A program made the translations under genes and the position numbers. Of a DNA stretch of 64,000 nucleotides, positions 36,240 to 49,963 are shown in pieces. Within the stretch, counting starts at the first letter, position 1; each line of letters starts with the position of its first letter. The DNA comes from Serinus canaria (Eukaryota > Chordata > Aves > Passeriformes > Fringillidae): assembly GCF_022539315.1 (NCBI RefSeq), contig NC_066316.1:10121501-10185500 (forward strand). The letters are read 5' to 3'. The notes under the pieces were generated by a model. It did no database searches. It had not been told where the DNA came from and saw only the letters and a list, made by a program, of their open reading frames with translations.

Positions 36240-39200
36240 ATAGAGATACATGTTGTCAGAGTCCAATATCCTCGGACCAGATTCTTTTAAATACTCCATG
36301 AATGAAGAGTGTAATGATTAATGTCAAAATTACTTATTAAAAGATATTTAATGTTCCATGCAATTTTTGGTTTAGCAGAATGGTACAAAATATATGGAAA
36401 ACACAATGCAAATGTAAATTATGCTTAGAAAAACATCAAAATTGTAATAAATCTGCCCATTTAAATCAAATAAAGGAATCAATACCAATGTGATTCACTT
36501 TACCTGTCTTAACATTCTTGACATCCTCAGTTGCCAGGTAGGAATATTTGGGCTGAAGCCAGCTCAAACCTGTTGCTCTGTTTGAAAGTATTTTGTTAGT
36601 TTTGGATGAGCCACATCATTGCTTTGGCCATTCTGGTCTGATCACTGCTGTGGTTCCACAAAGCCAGCTGCTTTGTGCTGTGCTCTGAGCTTCTGGGGCA
36701 CTTCACCCTTGCCCAGCTTTGGGTGTTGTTCATTTTGAGGGATTCATTCAGTGACTCCTGTTCCACCCTGAGGGGTTTAGTCAGTCACAGATATCTGTGG
36801 AGGTTTGAATTCAATAGATTGTGGCATTTTTATTAAAAAATAGTATTTCCACGGGCCCTGCTAAATGGAATAAAGCAGGTAAATATGTCTCAGAATATAT
36901 TTGTTAGCAGACAATTTTTAGACACCTGTGTTTCTCATGTGGTCCCTAAAGGGCCTGCTTTTTAACCCTAAGGTATTTTACATCTTTCTTTTATTCTGAA
37001 AGTAAAATCATCACAAATTTAGATATGCAGACAACTCCAGTTTGGGAGAAGTGTGTCACTTGCAGAGAGAGCAAACTAAAAGCTTTGAGTAATGCTGAAC
37101 TCCTTGGTGAGGAAGGCACAAGGAGACAATATTTTGTATGGCCACATATAAAACCAGGCTGGTGGCAAGGAACACTGAACACACTTAAAGCATGGAAATC
37201 TCTGTCTTGTGAAAAAATGTAATGAAATAAAAATGTAATGAAAGCTGAAAAGAACTTTGAAGGCTGATATAACAGTTGGATTTCAGAGCAGATGAATGCA
37301 AGACTGAAGTGGAGAAAATCGTGGTGCTCATCATGCAGTAGCAAAATGCATGGGCAACTCATCCCTGGTGTGTTCTGCACTGCCAGAAATTGTCATCAAC
37401 AGTGATTGTTGCTCTTAAAAAATACCTAGTTCAGATTAATTAGAACAAAGGTGTTTTTGCACACCAGCTGAGGCCCCACATCTCTCATCAGTCAGACCTG
37501 CTGTGTGAAGGCAAATGTTTCTCTCACCCTTGGTTTGTTAAAGCAGTGGGCAAAGGTAACCCTTGCAGTGTGGCTGCAGAGCTACTTTTGCTACCAGGGC
37601 ACTACAAAGCAATCAGAGTGTCCCACTCTGTCTCCTGAGGGTGTGACTGTACTATCAAAATTTCTATGATATGTCAAATTAACTCTGTGTCTACAGCATG
37701 GAGATTTTATTAGGTTTTACACATGATTGCAGGGAAATCCTGGTTGTTTTGTTTCTCAGGTGGAACATGTTTCCAGCCTTGACTTCTTTCTGCTCTTTTA
37801 CCACACCAGGCTCTTTTATAAGCTGTTTGATGCCCTGAAGCTGTAAATTTTTTATCTGTTTGAGGAGCTGTGTCATGCCTTGTACAGAAAGCTGATGCTC
37901 TGCTTCCCCTCCTTCTCCTTCTGTTCAAGCTTCCCTCATGTAGTTTACACTAAATTATGTTCAACCAAAATATCACTTATATTTGCTGCAAGTTCAGTTT
38001 CTTTTCAGTTCCTTGGTTGCCAGCTTATTTGACCAAGTGTTTTGTGAAAACCAATGCTTCCTATTGATAATATTTATAGCTTTAACACGAAATGCTGCAA
38101 ACATTTTAGCAATTTAGGATTATTACCTTTGACCCCTCTCTTGTGGTCAGATAATGTGTGAACATTGAAGTACATTTTAGAGGGCTTTAAAATCTGCTTT
38201 TTCTTGTACGAAATTGATGAGAATCTCTTTGTGTCACTGTCACAATTATGTTCAGAATGAGTGTGTGTGTATATATATGAATGAAGGTTGATAATGCTTG
38301 ATAACTCCTAAGTGGGGATTTATATTCATGGAAGGATTTAATCACAGGAGTATCTGCACATAAATATGCACCTGTGAGAATGGAATTTGTTAAATAAAGT
38401 AGGCAGCAATCTGTAGCTGCAGGGAGATAGCACTGCTATCTGATGAGGCTAATGGCTTCAGCACTGTGTTTTGTTAACACCTTTGTTCTTTTCTGAGCTT
38501 CTTAAGAAAGGAAAAATGAGCATCTGATCTCACATCTTTCATGAGAGGAGTGTATTGATTTCTTTTTACTTAGATTCCTTTCACAGTTTTTGGACAGTGG
38601 ATAAAATACTGGTGAAAGCAAAATCTTTCAACCTTCCTCTGTATCTCTTGGCACCTTATGCTAGCCCAAACCTTCTCATAATGACTGTATATTATTGTAC
38701 ATTATATATTTATATATAAATTTTATATGTAAACCCACATGATACTTTCATAAAATGTTGCTAACTGTTGGTGACTGGCATAAGTGACCAGGAAAATAGT
38801 TTTTTATCAGTTGGTCTTTTCAGTTTAGGTCATGTGGAAAGCTTATCTGCCTGCCTTCAGAGTGTGTAAGAATTACTGAACAGGCATATTTCAAATTTCA
38901 GTAAAGTTATACAATAAAATCCGGGTTCTGAATGAGGAAAAGGCAATAATTGGAAAAGTATAATTGAGAAGAGGCTACATGAAGTACTCATTTAGAAATA
39001 TGTTGCTGTTTTCTAACAGTGATGATGAGAATGTTAAGGTGGGAATTGTCTGCATGGAAATTCAAACTTGTTCACTACACTGGTTAAAGGAAAGAATTTT
39101 AAATTACTGTGGACAGACTTAGTTAAGAAAGACTGCTCCTAATTGAATCGAGCTATGCTGAAAATCAGGCTTTAATGGAAATAAGAGGTTCCACATACTT

Positions 39201-41515
39201 ATTTGCAGCAATTTAGCTTATGGAGTTTAAAATTCAACAGAGGCAAATTACAGTGTAGATGGCCTTTAATAGATTTGAACTACAAGCCTGGGAGTAGGCT
39301 CTCAGCTGGTGAATGTGTGCCTGCTGAAGTTCCCTTCACATTCACAGTAGGATCTGCAGGCTCTGCCTCCTTGCCCAGTTACATTGTGCTGCTTTTCCTG
39401 GGAGCAAACACAGAATTCCCTGAGGTTTAACTTTGTCCCTAGGGAGACTGAAATGCCATTCCAGAGCCATGTTTCAGCATGGAGCCTCTTCCTGATGAGA
39501 ACAGATGGGCACCAGGATATTGCCCAGTGGGTTGGGAACCCTTATGTAATAACATTTTTTTGCATCTGCTCATATGAATAAGTAACCATGAAATTGGTTT
39601 GTTTAATTAAAAACAATTCCCAGTCCTCCAAAAGAGCCACCCTTTCAGAAGTCTTTAACAGAAAGGCAGCTGCATGAATTTCTCAAATTTCCTGAATCCT
39701 GCAAGCCTTGAAGAGTTATGAAAAAGAATATGTGTGTATATTTTTACAGAGGCACTAAGAGATGTAGCTGCATGACAGTTGCTACTTTGCACAACATCTA
39801 TGAAAGTGACAGAAATTCAGATATTTGCACTAAAATACTGCTGCTGCATGTAGTTGACATCCTGGGTGTCAGCAGAGGATCCTGAAGATACAGAGAACAC
39901 AACGAGGGAAGTAGACTCTCATGACAAGAAGTGTGCAGTTGTAACTGTGGATAAAAATATCATACAAAGGTTTGGTTTTTTTTTTTTTGTTTGTTTTTTT
40001 AATGGATGGAGAACACAGGGCATTAAATTAGATTCAGAAAGTATTTGAGTATGCACAATATAAAATATAAACACCATAAATTCAGTAGCATCACTTACTT
40101 TATAGAATAATATATTCTCCTACTGCTGAAGGCACCCACAACAGTGCACCTTCACACTGAGGGAGGAGAAACCATGCAAGGAGAAGTTTAGGCATCTGCT
40201 CAAGGGTTTCAATCAGTTCCTTAGTTGAGACTGCAGCTGTCGGTTGTATAATTTAAACATATATTACTGGGGCTGTAATGCCCTCCTCGTTTTTAATCAT
40301 TTCCACCAAAGCAAATCCCACTCCAGAGGTTTGGCTGTTCTAACAATGTGTTTGATACAAACCTCCCTAAGATGTAAAGCAGGATGGGCAAACAATTTGG
40401 AAATTATAATAATCCAGTGAGGGTTAAGGTTGCCTTGCTCTGCTGGGATGTAATAAAATTGGAGCCTTATACATACATCTGAAATAAATTAGCTTTGGGT
40501 GGTTGCTGGAGTTTTATTACTCTAGGGTGCTCTTTCTTTAAATTTGGAGTTTCCTCTTATCTGGAAATGCATTAATTTCAGTGACATATATTTCTAGGTT
40601 GATGTTGGCTCTAAAATTATTGGAGTTTTGGGGATAAAATGGGATCATAAGAGGTCATTTTGAAAGGCAGAGAATATAGTTATTACTTTAGAGTCAGTGA
40701 CTACTGGTCAGGAGATACTTTGCAGCTCCCCTCTGTTTAAAATATCTGGTTTGCTGTGAACGAGGCTACAGAAAAGTACCACTTAGCTGGTTGAATGTGC
40801 TGACCAAGAACTTTTAAAGGTAGGAGAGGGAAAAAAATGGGAGCAAGTCAGCACAGGTATGGAGAAAAAGGTGCATCTCTTATGAAAATCAGATACAAAA
40901 AAAGAGAATGAAACCTTAGGGAGAAGCAAAAATGATTGTTAAGTGTTTGTTTTGAGGCAATATACCCTAATGAAGGGCGGTGAGCATGAGAAGGAGCTGA
41001 TGATGAAGAGGGATGGAGTGTAGGCAGGAGTCATTGGGGTTAATGACCTAAGAAACAGCAGAGGGGGAAGCAGAAGATACTTGAGAGCAGAAGAGACAGG
41101 ATGAGCTATGAGATGAAGAACTCAGAAAGGAGTTGGTGTGGGTGTGGAGCTTCCTGGGAAGTGCCCAGCAGCAGGAGCCAAGGGGAGGTGAAGAATGGCT
41201 CAGGTCCTAGGTGTGTGCTCATGGTGTGAGTGATAAATTGCCTTCATTTGCCCAACCACCCTGCTCACAAAGGGCAGCTCAGTCCTTCCTTCTTGCTGTT
41301 ACCTCTGCATTTCTTGCTGGGTGTCTCAGAGGAAGGGAGTCACTGTGGCCTCTGTAAGCTCCCCAAACCCAACCAATCCATTGTAATCAGCCTAATCCAC
41401 TCCCTTAAAAACTGTAATGGGCCTTTGTGGCAAATTTTCAAGTAGCCTCTTTGGTCAGAACATAGGTTTTTAGAATATAATAAGGATATTTTTGCATGTT
41501 TACTACCATTTCTCC
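36240..41515. other. Unique noncoding DNA
   Basis: No gene or transposon was recognised. Minor items are a 16-bp tandem duplication of AAAAATGTAATGAAAN at about 37213-37244, a short GT/AT simple repeat at 38261-38278, and a T13 tract at 39976-39988. The 129-codon minus-strand frame at 36991-37380 resembles no known protein. Confidence 0.5.
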
Positions 41516-41535
41516 TTTTTTTTTTTTTTTTTTTT
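41516..41535. repeat. Poly-T tract, T20
   Basis: An uninterrupted run of 20 T is followed by GTGGTGTTTTG. No retrocopy body was recognised. Confidence 0.9.
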
Positions 41536-44500
41536 GTGGTGTTTTGTGACCTCTAGAACAAGGTAGTTTTAGAAAAACAATAACGTGCTTATAAATCTTT
41601 TCCCAGGCTAAGCTCTTATGCATAATATGATTCCTAACAATTCTTGAGGAAGTGTTCTCTTTTTTAATGATCTCAGCCTGCATATGAAGGGAATGTAATT
41701 AAACAAGCAAACCTGGCCCATGTAACTGGTTGTCATGAAGGTTTGTGCATCCTGCAGTTGGTGTGTGTTTGAATTTTGTGTTTCTTATCTGACTTCATTT
41801 CCTAATTCAGAGCTGAGTACTCTAGAGCCTCAGGCACTTGGGCCAAGGTACATACACTGTTTTTTCCCATGTGCTCACTGACAAGCTTGTGTAACTCTGA
41901 GGAGCACCTCCTCAGGAAGGTGCCTTGAATATAAAGTCTCAGTGCACTGAATTAAAATAAAGCCTTGCCCTTGGAGTGCACATCAACCCTTGCTGACAGG
42001 AGCACTCCATAATGTGCAGCTACTGTAGCAATATGCTCAGATGGGAAACAGCATTAAAGTCATAAAAACAGTTAATAAAGAAAGCTATCAGTAGCCTTAA
42101 AGTATTTTTCACATTGCAGTATATTAGAGACTAGAGCCTTTGTTATGTCCATTTTTGCAGAGTGAAGTGAGAACTTCTCTCCCAAGGACCAAGTTAATTG
42201 GCTGGCAGACAAAAGTGTGAGTGTGCAAGGAGGGAGAGATACAAAGCATTCAGCCTCATCATGTTTATTACCTACCCCCTGGGAGGGTAAAAGAGTTTGT
42301 CTGCATCCCATAGGAAATGGAGCAGTGCAGCAGCATTTACACAATATAATCAGTATATATTGTAAGGCAAATTCAATTCCACTTCATAAAGCTCTCACTG
42401 TGTGCTGCCATAATCAATAAGAATAGTACTTATAGGAGATATTACCTCAAAGTAGTTTTTTATTTCTTTCAAGTGGCTGTGGGTATCCTGCATCTTGCTG
42501 ATTCAGTTCTTTGAGTGAGTACTGTAAGTTTTAACTACTTTTATAAACTAAACCCTCAGGTTCTTGGAGGGAGTGAAACTGCCCATTCAGCAGGTCCCAT
42601 GTATTGGTTTCTACCCAGAGTATCCCACCTTTATCTAAGGAGCAAAATCAGCTCTGCTCCAAGACCGGTCTCAGGCTTGGCTCTTGCCTTCTGTGTAGAG
42701 ACCTTTTTATGTCCAAAAGCTGGTTTGACCTTTGAGATGAAAGAGAAATCTATGAAAACTATTATTCTTGGTGTGTTTTCAAGCACTAGGAGCAACCTGC
42801 TTGGAGTTTATCCATTTTCTTCGCTGTGGAGAATTAGTACAACACAGTTTAATGTAGAACAGACTTTGAATGTGGTGTTCATCCCTCTTTATGCCAGACT
42901 AATAAACTGAGTCAAAATGGTTCACTAAAAGGAGAATATACACTGGCTGGATTGTGGAAACTCTTCATGAACAGAAAGTGAAGAGATCATGTTGAGAAAG
43001 GAGGTCAGGTAGAGGGACTCCAGAGAAGAGAGTAACAAGGTGTCCAGGGAACAGCTAAGGGAAATCAGGTGTCCTTCTTGGTAATGCAGGACAAAAAGTC
43101 TTATAATTGTGGTCTGCATACAACCTCTGGTTTTAAAGAATGAGTTGGATGTTTGGGTATTTTCAGAGTTGATCCCTTCTTGCCTTCCAAGGAGATGTCA
43201 GTAGAAAAATGCCACTGGAACCTGAAGCTTTAGGTCATACACCATCAATTTGCAGTTGATTTCAGTGACAGGTGTGTGAGGTTGGTAGGACTTTTCTTTT
43301 TCTCAGAGATCTTGGGCACCAGTCACTTCAAATGACATCAATAAAAATGACCAAGGACTGGTTTCCCTGGGAAGGGATTTTTTTCTTCTTTTTTTTTTTT
43401 AATATCACTTGGATTTGTACTCTTGAACACAATTAATAAACAATAGAATGGAATTTTTATTTACATGATAAGGTAAAGCCTGAGGCTTAATGTATAATGG
43501 CATAATTAGTGAGCATAGTTTAACAAAATAATATTTACCTTAATTTTTAATGTGTTTTTTTATCAAAAACATCCTTTTTTAGCACCACGGACAGCAGTAC
43601 TGAATTTTGTGCCAGGACATATATTTTGAAGAAGATTGTACGGGGTTAATTGACCTTTAACAGAATAATTAACTTCTTTATAATGAATCTCAGAAAAAGA
43701 GAAAGGAAGAAGAAATAAACAGGTGGGGGAATATGGAGGCAGTGGTGCCTGGGTGCCTTCTGAACCTTCAAATACTCGTTTCACTTTATTCTGTTGCTCT
43801 GTACTGGAGTTACACCTTTTAAAATATACATTCTGTTTCTTCACCACTGTAAATCCTAAGTGCTCAGCTGCAGGACTGTTTAAAACAAATCTTATTTTTA
43901 CAGTGGAGTTTAAATGTTTTCCTTTAGGGATAATTTCTGCATTTTATCCCTGCTGAAATCCCTGAGACACAACCCCTTACCAGCAGTGCAGATGGAGCAA
44001 ATCAATACTTTTTAAAGTCTGTATGGGTTTATCATTCAATATTTGTGGTAGGTTTTTTGCTATTTATATGTTCTTATAATAGATAAAAGTATTAACGATT
44101 AAAAGGCTTGGTATGTGTGGTACAGAAAAGCCTTGGAATCTTCTCAAATACATGCAGAGTATTTTTATCCAACACATTTGCAGAACGATTTTTCACTTCA
44201 CTATTCAAAAAATAGATGAGGTGTGCATGTGTTTCTGAAGTATCATGACAGCAAAGAACATTTTGGATATCCTTGTTTGTGATAAGAGGGTGGCTGTGAT
44301 TTTCCCAGATGTTACTGTAATAGTGCTGGGAAAGAGTTGGAGCTGGAACCTGTGTCCAGATAGCTCCAGCTGACTGTCCCTGCCTTGAATGCAAAGGGCA
44401 TCTTCCTCTCTAATGGAAAGGTTTTTTGCTGTAGTTGGTTTTGTTATTGTTTATTTTTATTTCAAAATTATTTATAGTGTGATTTCAGATGGGCACAGTT

Positions 44501-47500
44501 TGAGAGGAGTTTTATAGTTTCCTCTGCTATTTGAAAAATACCTGGTGAGCATCTTCCTGGTTTTAGGAGGAGTCCTGAACTTGAGGAGCTCTGGCACTTC
44601 CAGAGCAGCTTCAGATCTTGTCTTGATCTAAAGGAATCTTTGTTACTGAAGGAAATAAATGTGATTTGTGTCATAAAAGAATGATATTATAAAAAGAACT
44701 CATTATCCAGGCAGTTTTGCATAAAGTGCTGAAGAACTGAGGTCTTGGCCTGACATGCATTTGAGGTTCTAGAGAGATGTGCTTGCTTTTATTCCTCACT
44801 TTTCTGGGGGCCAATGAAAGATATTTACCAGAGGCAAAATTTTATTTCTTCATAGAAACTGTGAAAAAATGAGGTAATTGCTGTGGTGGCTTCTGGAGCT
44901 GCCTTTGGAGTGTGTCACATTGATGTAGTGATGAGATGATTGGACATTATCTTGTCCACCTGGACATGATTTGGCTTTGATTCTCCATCAGGTCTGTGGG
45001 AAATCAAGCTGCTTGCCAGTCCCACTCAGTGAGGGACTGTCAGAGATGCCTGTTCATTATCAAAAGGAAATAGTAATTTCTCGTGGCCATATGTTCTTTG
45101 GGATTCCCCTCTGCAACTCTACAGAAACCTGCTTGTCACCCTCAGAGATGGTGTATGCACAGAACTTGAACACTGGACCTTGTAAAGGGACTGAAAAACT
45201 AATAAAAGTGTGTCAGAATAAGTCCTTACCCTAAAAGGAAAAGGACTTGCATATTGATAACTCTGAAATGAAATAATCAAAAATTCATGATGGTACATTG
45301 TGGATGAAGTGCATGTCTTCATGACTAAACCAAATGTGAAATTGGAGCTTAGAATATTCTGCTACCAACAGAAGCAGAATTTTTTCCTCCATCTGTTTTA
45401 CTGGTAGCAGAAACTTATTCTGGTGTCTGCAGAGCACTTCAAATGATTTTAAAGTTGTTATTAATATTTAGTAATAAAAATGCTCAAATTAATAAAAAAA
45501 CTATGCAATGACAGTAAACCATGCCAAAAGGAAAGGTAATTTGTGGTTGCAGTGTAAAGGTAGTGCAGTGTAAATGGCAGGATTTGTTTTGCCTGGTATG
45601 AATCTCCCTTAAATCCTTGTATGTGGGAGCAAGTATTGGAATTTATCCAACAGGCAGAGTAGGTGACATGGAGTTGAATGTTTTGTGGAACTTTTTCATT
45701 TCAAGGACATTCCAATGGAGTTTTGACACTGACCTTGAGAGCTCTGCATGCTAAATTCTGAGATCATGAAAATGCATGGTAAAATGAGAGTACCCAGCCA
45801 GAAATGGCAAGAATTTGATGCTTTACAACAGAACATTTTGGCAGGTCCTAGCCTCCCACCCCCTCACTTCTGAACAAAAAATGCACAATTTGGTCTAGGT
45901 TTTTTTGAAGGCCTGAAGTAAGTACATGAGACCTCTCACTGATGTCTCAGTGAAATACACTGAAGTGTAACACATTTCATTGTGACCAGTATCCTGGCTG
46001 GACTCAGTCTGCAAGCCAGCAAAACATCTGCACACACATTAAAGAATCTGTAGAAATAATCTGGCATTAATTAAACATACTGAGTGACCCAGTGACATTT
46101 AGAAAGATGATTCATGGATGCCAGAGATGCATTTTGTGAATTCTACCCTGAGAAAGTGGGAGATTTTAGCTCACTCTGTAATTCATTCATTAAAAGTGGC
46201 CCCTTCTGGTGTTTAACACTGCATGGGCAGCTTGGAGCAGACTGAAGAGTGTCTGGCCTAAGGGAATCACAAAGGGAATTTGGGGAGGCAGAGGCAATTA
46301 CCTGTACTGGAATTGTGCCAGGAGATAGGAGCTAACATGGCAGTGCTCATTAAACCCTGTGAGTAATGAAGAGTCATCTTTTAGTGCCAGGTAGAAATGA
46401 ATGTGGTTGATCTTGGGATGCCTTGGCAGGATTCACTTTTCATGGGAACAGTGAAATGACTGACACTGCCAGGAGCTAGGAAGTACTCACTGGACAAAGC
46501 ATTTCTTTTGTCTAGTGGTCTTGTCTCTGGCAAATTAATTTTCCTCTGCAAAAGAGAGGATCAAGAAGCCCATAAAGAGCATTCTTCTTGATTTCATAAG
46601 TGAACAGCCTCTCTCTTTGTTGCCAAAAACATGTTGGGCATGGCAAGATGTTTCTGATAACTGCCAAAAAGGGGGTCTGCAGGTTATCACTTTCTTTTTC
46701 AGTATATTCCAAGTGGTCATACTTTGTGTTTCATGATAGAATCTTTGTATTTGATGATAAATGATGAGTGTATTCATCAAAATTATTCCACAATTTCTAT
46801 AAATATCCTATTATTATATTGTAATTTTTATTTTCAGTGTGAAATCCTGATTTTCAAATATTTAATCAAGGTTATGAATCCTGCATTTAGCATAAGTATT
46901 TAACTTACAGGTTAATGTGGTTTCTTTTTGGTTCATCTGTTTCCTTTAGCTGAAAATTCTTTCAAAAAAAATTGCAAAACTCTTGCCCTGAGTATAAAGT
47001 AGAGCTGTACTGATTCTTTGTTTGTTTTTAAGTAGAGATAAAATAGAATTATTTCAAAGACCCCCATTTCTCAGAGGAACACTGGGACCCAACTGATTTC
47101 CAGGAATTCTTTATGAGATTATGAGAAATCTAAATTAGCATTGTCTGGATGTTGTGCCTACACAGAAACTGTCAGAATAACCAGCAAAGTTTGCCTGAGG
47201 AGGCAATATGGTTTTATTCATAACCTAAAGATCACAAATCTTGGTTTTTATTCCACTTTAACTTCCCACTCTGTATCTGTTTGCTTTCAGTTTTTTCTGC
47301 TGTTTTTGTTTAATTAGGCTCCCAGACCTTTGGTCAGGGACTGTTTTACTGTTTTTATACACTGTAATTATAATAAGAGCATGTGAGATTGTCAGCACTG
47401 TGTAGAATAAATTTCAAGTACTTTAAACCAATTTGAAATTACCAATTTCACCAAGATTCTCATTCAGCACGGCACTTGACTCTGGGGTTCTCTTTTAGCA

Positions 47501-48390
47501 TATGAATGCCACTCTTGATTATTTTAAGGGTTGAATTCAAACACCTGCTGAAGTGCTTTGTAGTGAAACATATTCTAGAGTAAATCTGCTCAGAAATGCA
47601 CTTATAAGCAGAGTTTAATTAATTCTAGCTCTATCATACTTCTGAGACAGAATGACATGCTTGTGGGGAGGAGCTCAAAGCTCTGGTTCATGTGAGAAGG
47701 GGAGTTTTCCTCGACCCTTAGTGTTTGATTTGTCTGTCAGCACCCCAGTAAAGCCAGGACCCTCGTGCCCAACCATTCTGCCAGTGTCCCATTACAGGGA
47801 TTCTTCAGGGAACAATCCTGCTGGGTCAGAGGTGGTTCAACTGTCTCTTTCAGGGACACACACCAGCAGCAAAGGGAGACCCCTCAATGTCTCTTCCTGC
47901 TTTCTGACCCCTCAGCAGGTCACCCACTTTATTCGGTTGTGTTCCCTGCTGCTGGTGACTGCCAGTGCCTGGGAAGGACTCACAATGACAGTTCATGGAA
48001 TAACATTCCTTATAAACATAAAATTGTGACAGGTTAAGGTTCAGGGACTGCCACTGAAAATATCTGACTGCAAAAACATATTCAAAGCAATTCAGGGAAG
48101 CTCTAATTCCCAGTGAAAGTGTCCAGTGTGCAGAGTACATTTCTTACCCGCAGGGGAAGAAGATGGGTTCAGCCTGTTGACTGATCCCAGTAGTTACAAT
48201 GGAGTCTTCCCTAACTTACTCTTAATTCTCAGCTTACTTTTTCTTTATGTTTAGGTGGAGCTCGAGTGACTCTTAGTCATACATGCCTTTGTTACTGACT
48301 GGTGTAAAATTCTCTCACTTTGCTCAGGGGTGTAGTCAGTAAAGCACAGAGCACGTGTCCTGTGAGGGGTGGTCACACTCTGGGGTGGGG
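41536..48390. other. Unique noncoding DNA
   Basis: Nearly 7 kb without a recognisable gene or transposon. A T12 tract lies at 43389-43400. The longest frames, 42515-42910 (+, 131 codons) and 47652-48029 (+, 125 codons), overlap others in different frames and match nothing I recognise. GC content rises modestly from about 47650 to 49030. Confidence 0.5.
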
Positions 48391-48735
48391 GATTTTGGGA
48401 AGGGGATGTGCATTAATACAATTGTGTTGTAACGAACAAAGCTCACCTAAGGAGGATGATTTTGGGAAGGGGATGTGTGTTAGTGCAGTTGTGTTGTAAT
48501 GAACTGAGCTCACCCAAGGAGGGTGATTTTGGGAAGGGGATGTGTGTTAGTGCAGTTGTGTTGTAATGAACAAAGCTCACCTGAGGAGGGTGATTTTGGG
48601 AAGGGGGATGTGTTGTAGATTACAATTGTGTAGTAAATGGACTGAGCTCACCTGAGGAGGGTGATTTTGGGAAGGGGATATGTGTTAGTACAATTGTGTT
48701 ATGGCGAACCGAGCTCACCCAAGGAGGGTGATTTC
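48391..48735 (+). repeat. 67-bp tandem repeat, five units plus a stub
   Basis: Units begin at 48391, 48458, 48525, 48592 and 48663 with GATTTTGGGAAGGGG. They contain CAATTGTGTTGT or CAGTTGTGTTGT and end GAGCTCACCYRAGGAGGRT. Four units are exactly 67 bp; the fourth is 71 bp. A stub (GATTTC) at 48730 ends the array. Units 2 and 3 are the most alike, and units 1, 4 and 5 are more diverged. Stop codons and lack of conserved frame argue against coding function. The source of the unit was not recognised. Confidence 0.95.
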
Positions 48736-48870
48736 ACCACGGTTCCTGGCTCAGACACAAGACACCTCCTATCTCCTGTGGCTGACAGGCCCAGTGCAGT
48801 TTATCAGCTGCAAAGCACCATCGAGGTCCCGTCCCTGCCAGGACTCCAAGGGAACTTGGCCAAGGTGTTT
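48736..48870. other. GC-richer noncoding flank of the 67-bp array
   Basis: Unique sequence between two tandem repeats. Open frames spanning this part (48661-49111) run through the repeats and are not credible genes. Confidence 0.5.
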
Positions 48871-48894
48871 CCACTCCACTCCACTCCACTCCAC
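48871..48894 (+). repeat. CCACT pentanucleotide repeat, about 4.8 copies
   Basis: A short exact run of CCACT units, followed by CCTCTGTTCC. It lies within the same moderately GC-rich patch as the 67-bp array. Confidence 0.9.
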
Positions 48895-49570
48895 CCTCTG
48901 TTCCATCCCCTCAGCAAGGGCTGTGGCTGCAGGTTGTCTCTGTGGGGAACCATCCTGGAGCAGGCTTGGAGCATGCCAACAGCATTCCATCCAGGAGGCA
49001 ACAGCTGCATTTTACCCTGTAAATCCTGTACTGTCACAGCTTCTCTTAGGATGTGAATATAACTTCTCAGTGTCCTCTAATTTTGCCCCCAGCCATTTTT
49101 CCACAGATTGAGAAATCTATATAAAAATGAATTAAGATCATTTCCCTTGAAAGTTGGAGAACTTTTTCTCTTCTGTAAATGCAAGACTGATGCATTTAGT
49201 CAGTCTGTGAGAGATGTACTTTGTTGCAGTGAATTTCACTAGCCCAGAGAAGACCTCTAAGAGATATGATAAGGCAGTCTTGCTGTGTTTTGTTCTACTG
49301 GACTGTCAGCTGTTTGCACATAGTGTTTGAATGCTGAGGCTTTTACATATTTAAATGCAGGTAGAAGAGCTGGTTAGTAAGAAAAAAAAGAAAAAAAAAA
49401 AGGTGAAATCTTTGACCACTCTCTCTGACCATTTAGCCAGTTATGGCGTAAAATCTTTTAAATTTTAAGGTTCCCCCCACCCCCCACCTTCCTTTTATGT
49501 ATTTTATTTTTATTTTAAGTTGCTCATAGCACAAGCCATATGAGAAGTAGCTGAGTGTACCAGGGGTTTT
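48895..49570. other. Unique noncoding DNA
   Basis: No gene was recognised. An A-rich tract interrupted by G lies at about 49382-49401, and a C-rich run at about 49472-49487. Confidence 0.5.
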
Positions 49571-49963
49571 TAACCTAGAAAAAAGAGGCTCAGAGGGGAC
49601 ATTATCACTCTCTAGTGACCTGAAAGGCTCTGAGGGACCTTATCACTCTTTGCAACTGCCTGAAAGGAGTTTTGTAGCAAGGCAGGTGTTGGTCTCTTCT
49701 CCCAGGTAACAAGCAAAATGGCATCAGGTTATGCTGGGGGAAGTCTTGATTGGATATTAGGAAATATTTCTTCACTGAGAGTGTTGTCAAGCATTGCAAC
49801 AGGCTGCCTAGGAAAGTAGTTGAGTCACCATTCCTGGTGGCATTTCAAACAAAAGTAGATGTGACACTCAGGGACATGATTTAATGGTGGACTTGGCAGT
49901 TCTGGGTTAACAGTTGGACCCAGTGATCTTAGAGATCATTTCCAACCTGAGTTATTCTTGATT
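49571..49963 (+). mobile_element. CR1 LINE 3' fragment, plus strand, with internal duplication
   Basis: The sequence follows a CR1 3' region for about 390 bp. Landmarks in order are AAAGAGGCTCAGAGGGGAC, TATCACTCT with CTGCCTGAAAGGAG, GTGTTGGTCTCTTCTCCCAG, GATTGGATATTAGGAAATAT, TTCTTCACTGAGAG, GCATTGCAACAGGCTGCC, and the end TTTCCAACCTGAG with a decayed ATTCTTGATT octamer pair. It is truncated at its 5' end and covers the end of ORF2 and the 3' UTR. The part around 49599-49672 is a 38-bp tandem duplication (GACMTTATCACTCT ... CCTGAAAGG occurs twice), unusual for a CR1 copy. No intact coding sequence remains. The subfamily is of the CR1-Y/F type by memory, so that label is tentative. Confidence 0.9.

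Noticed and set aside
42515..42910. 131-codon plus-strand open frame
   Set aside because: It resembles no family I recognise and has no splice or promoter context. Its length is within chance for 64 kb read in six frames.
48661..49111. 131- and 136-codon overlapping plus-strand frames
   Set aside because: Both start within the 67-bp tandem repeat, run through the CCACT repeat and overlap each other in different frames.
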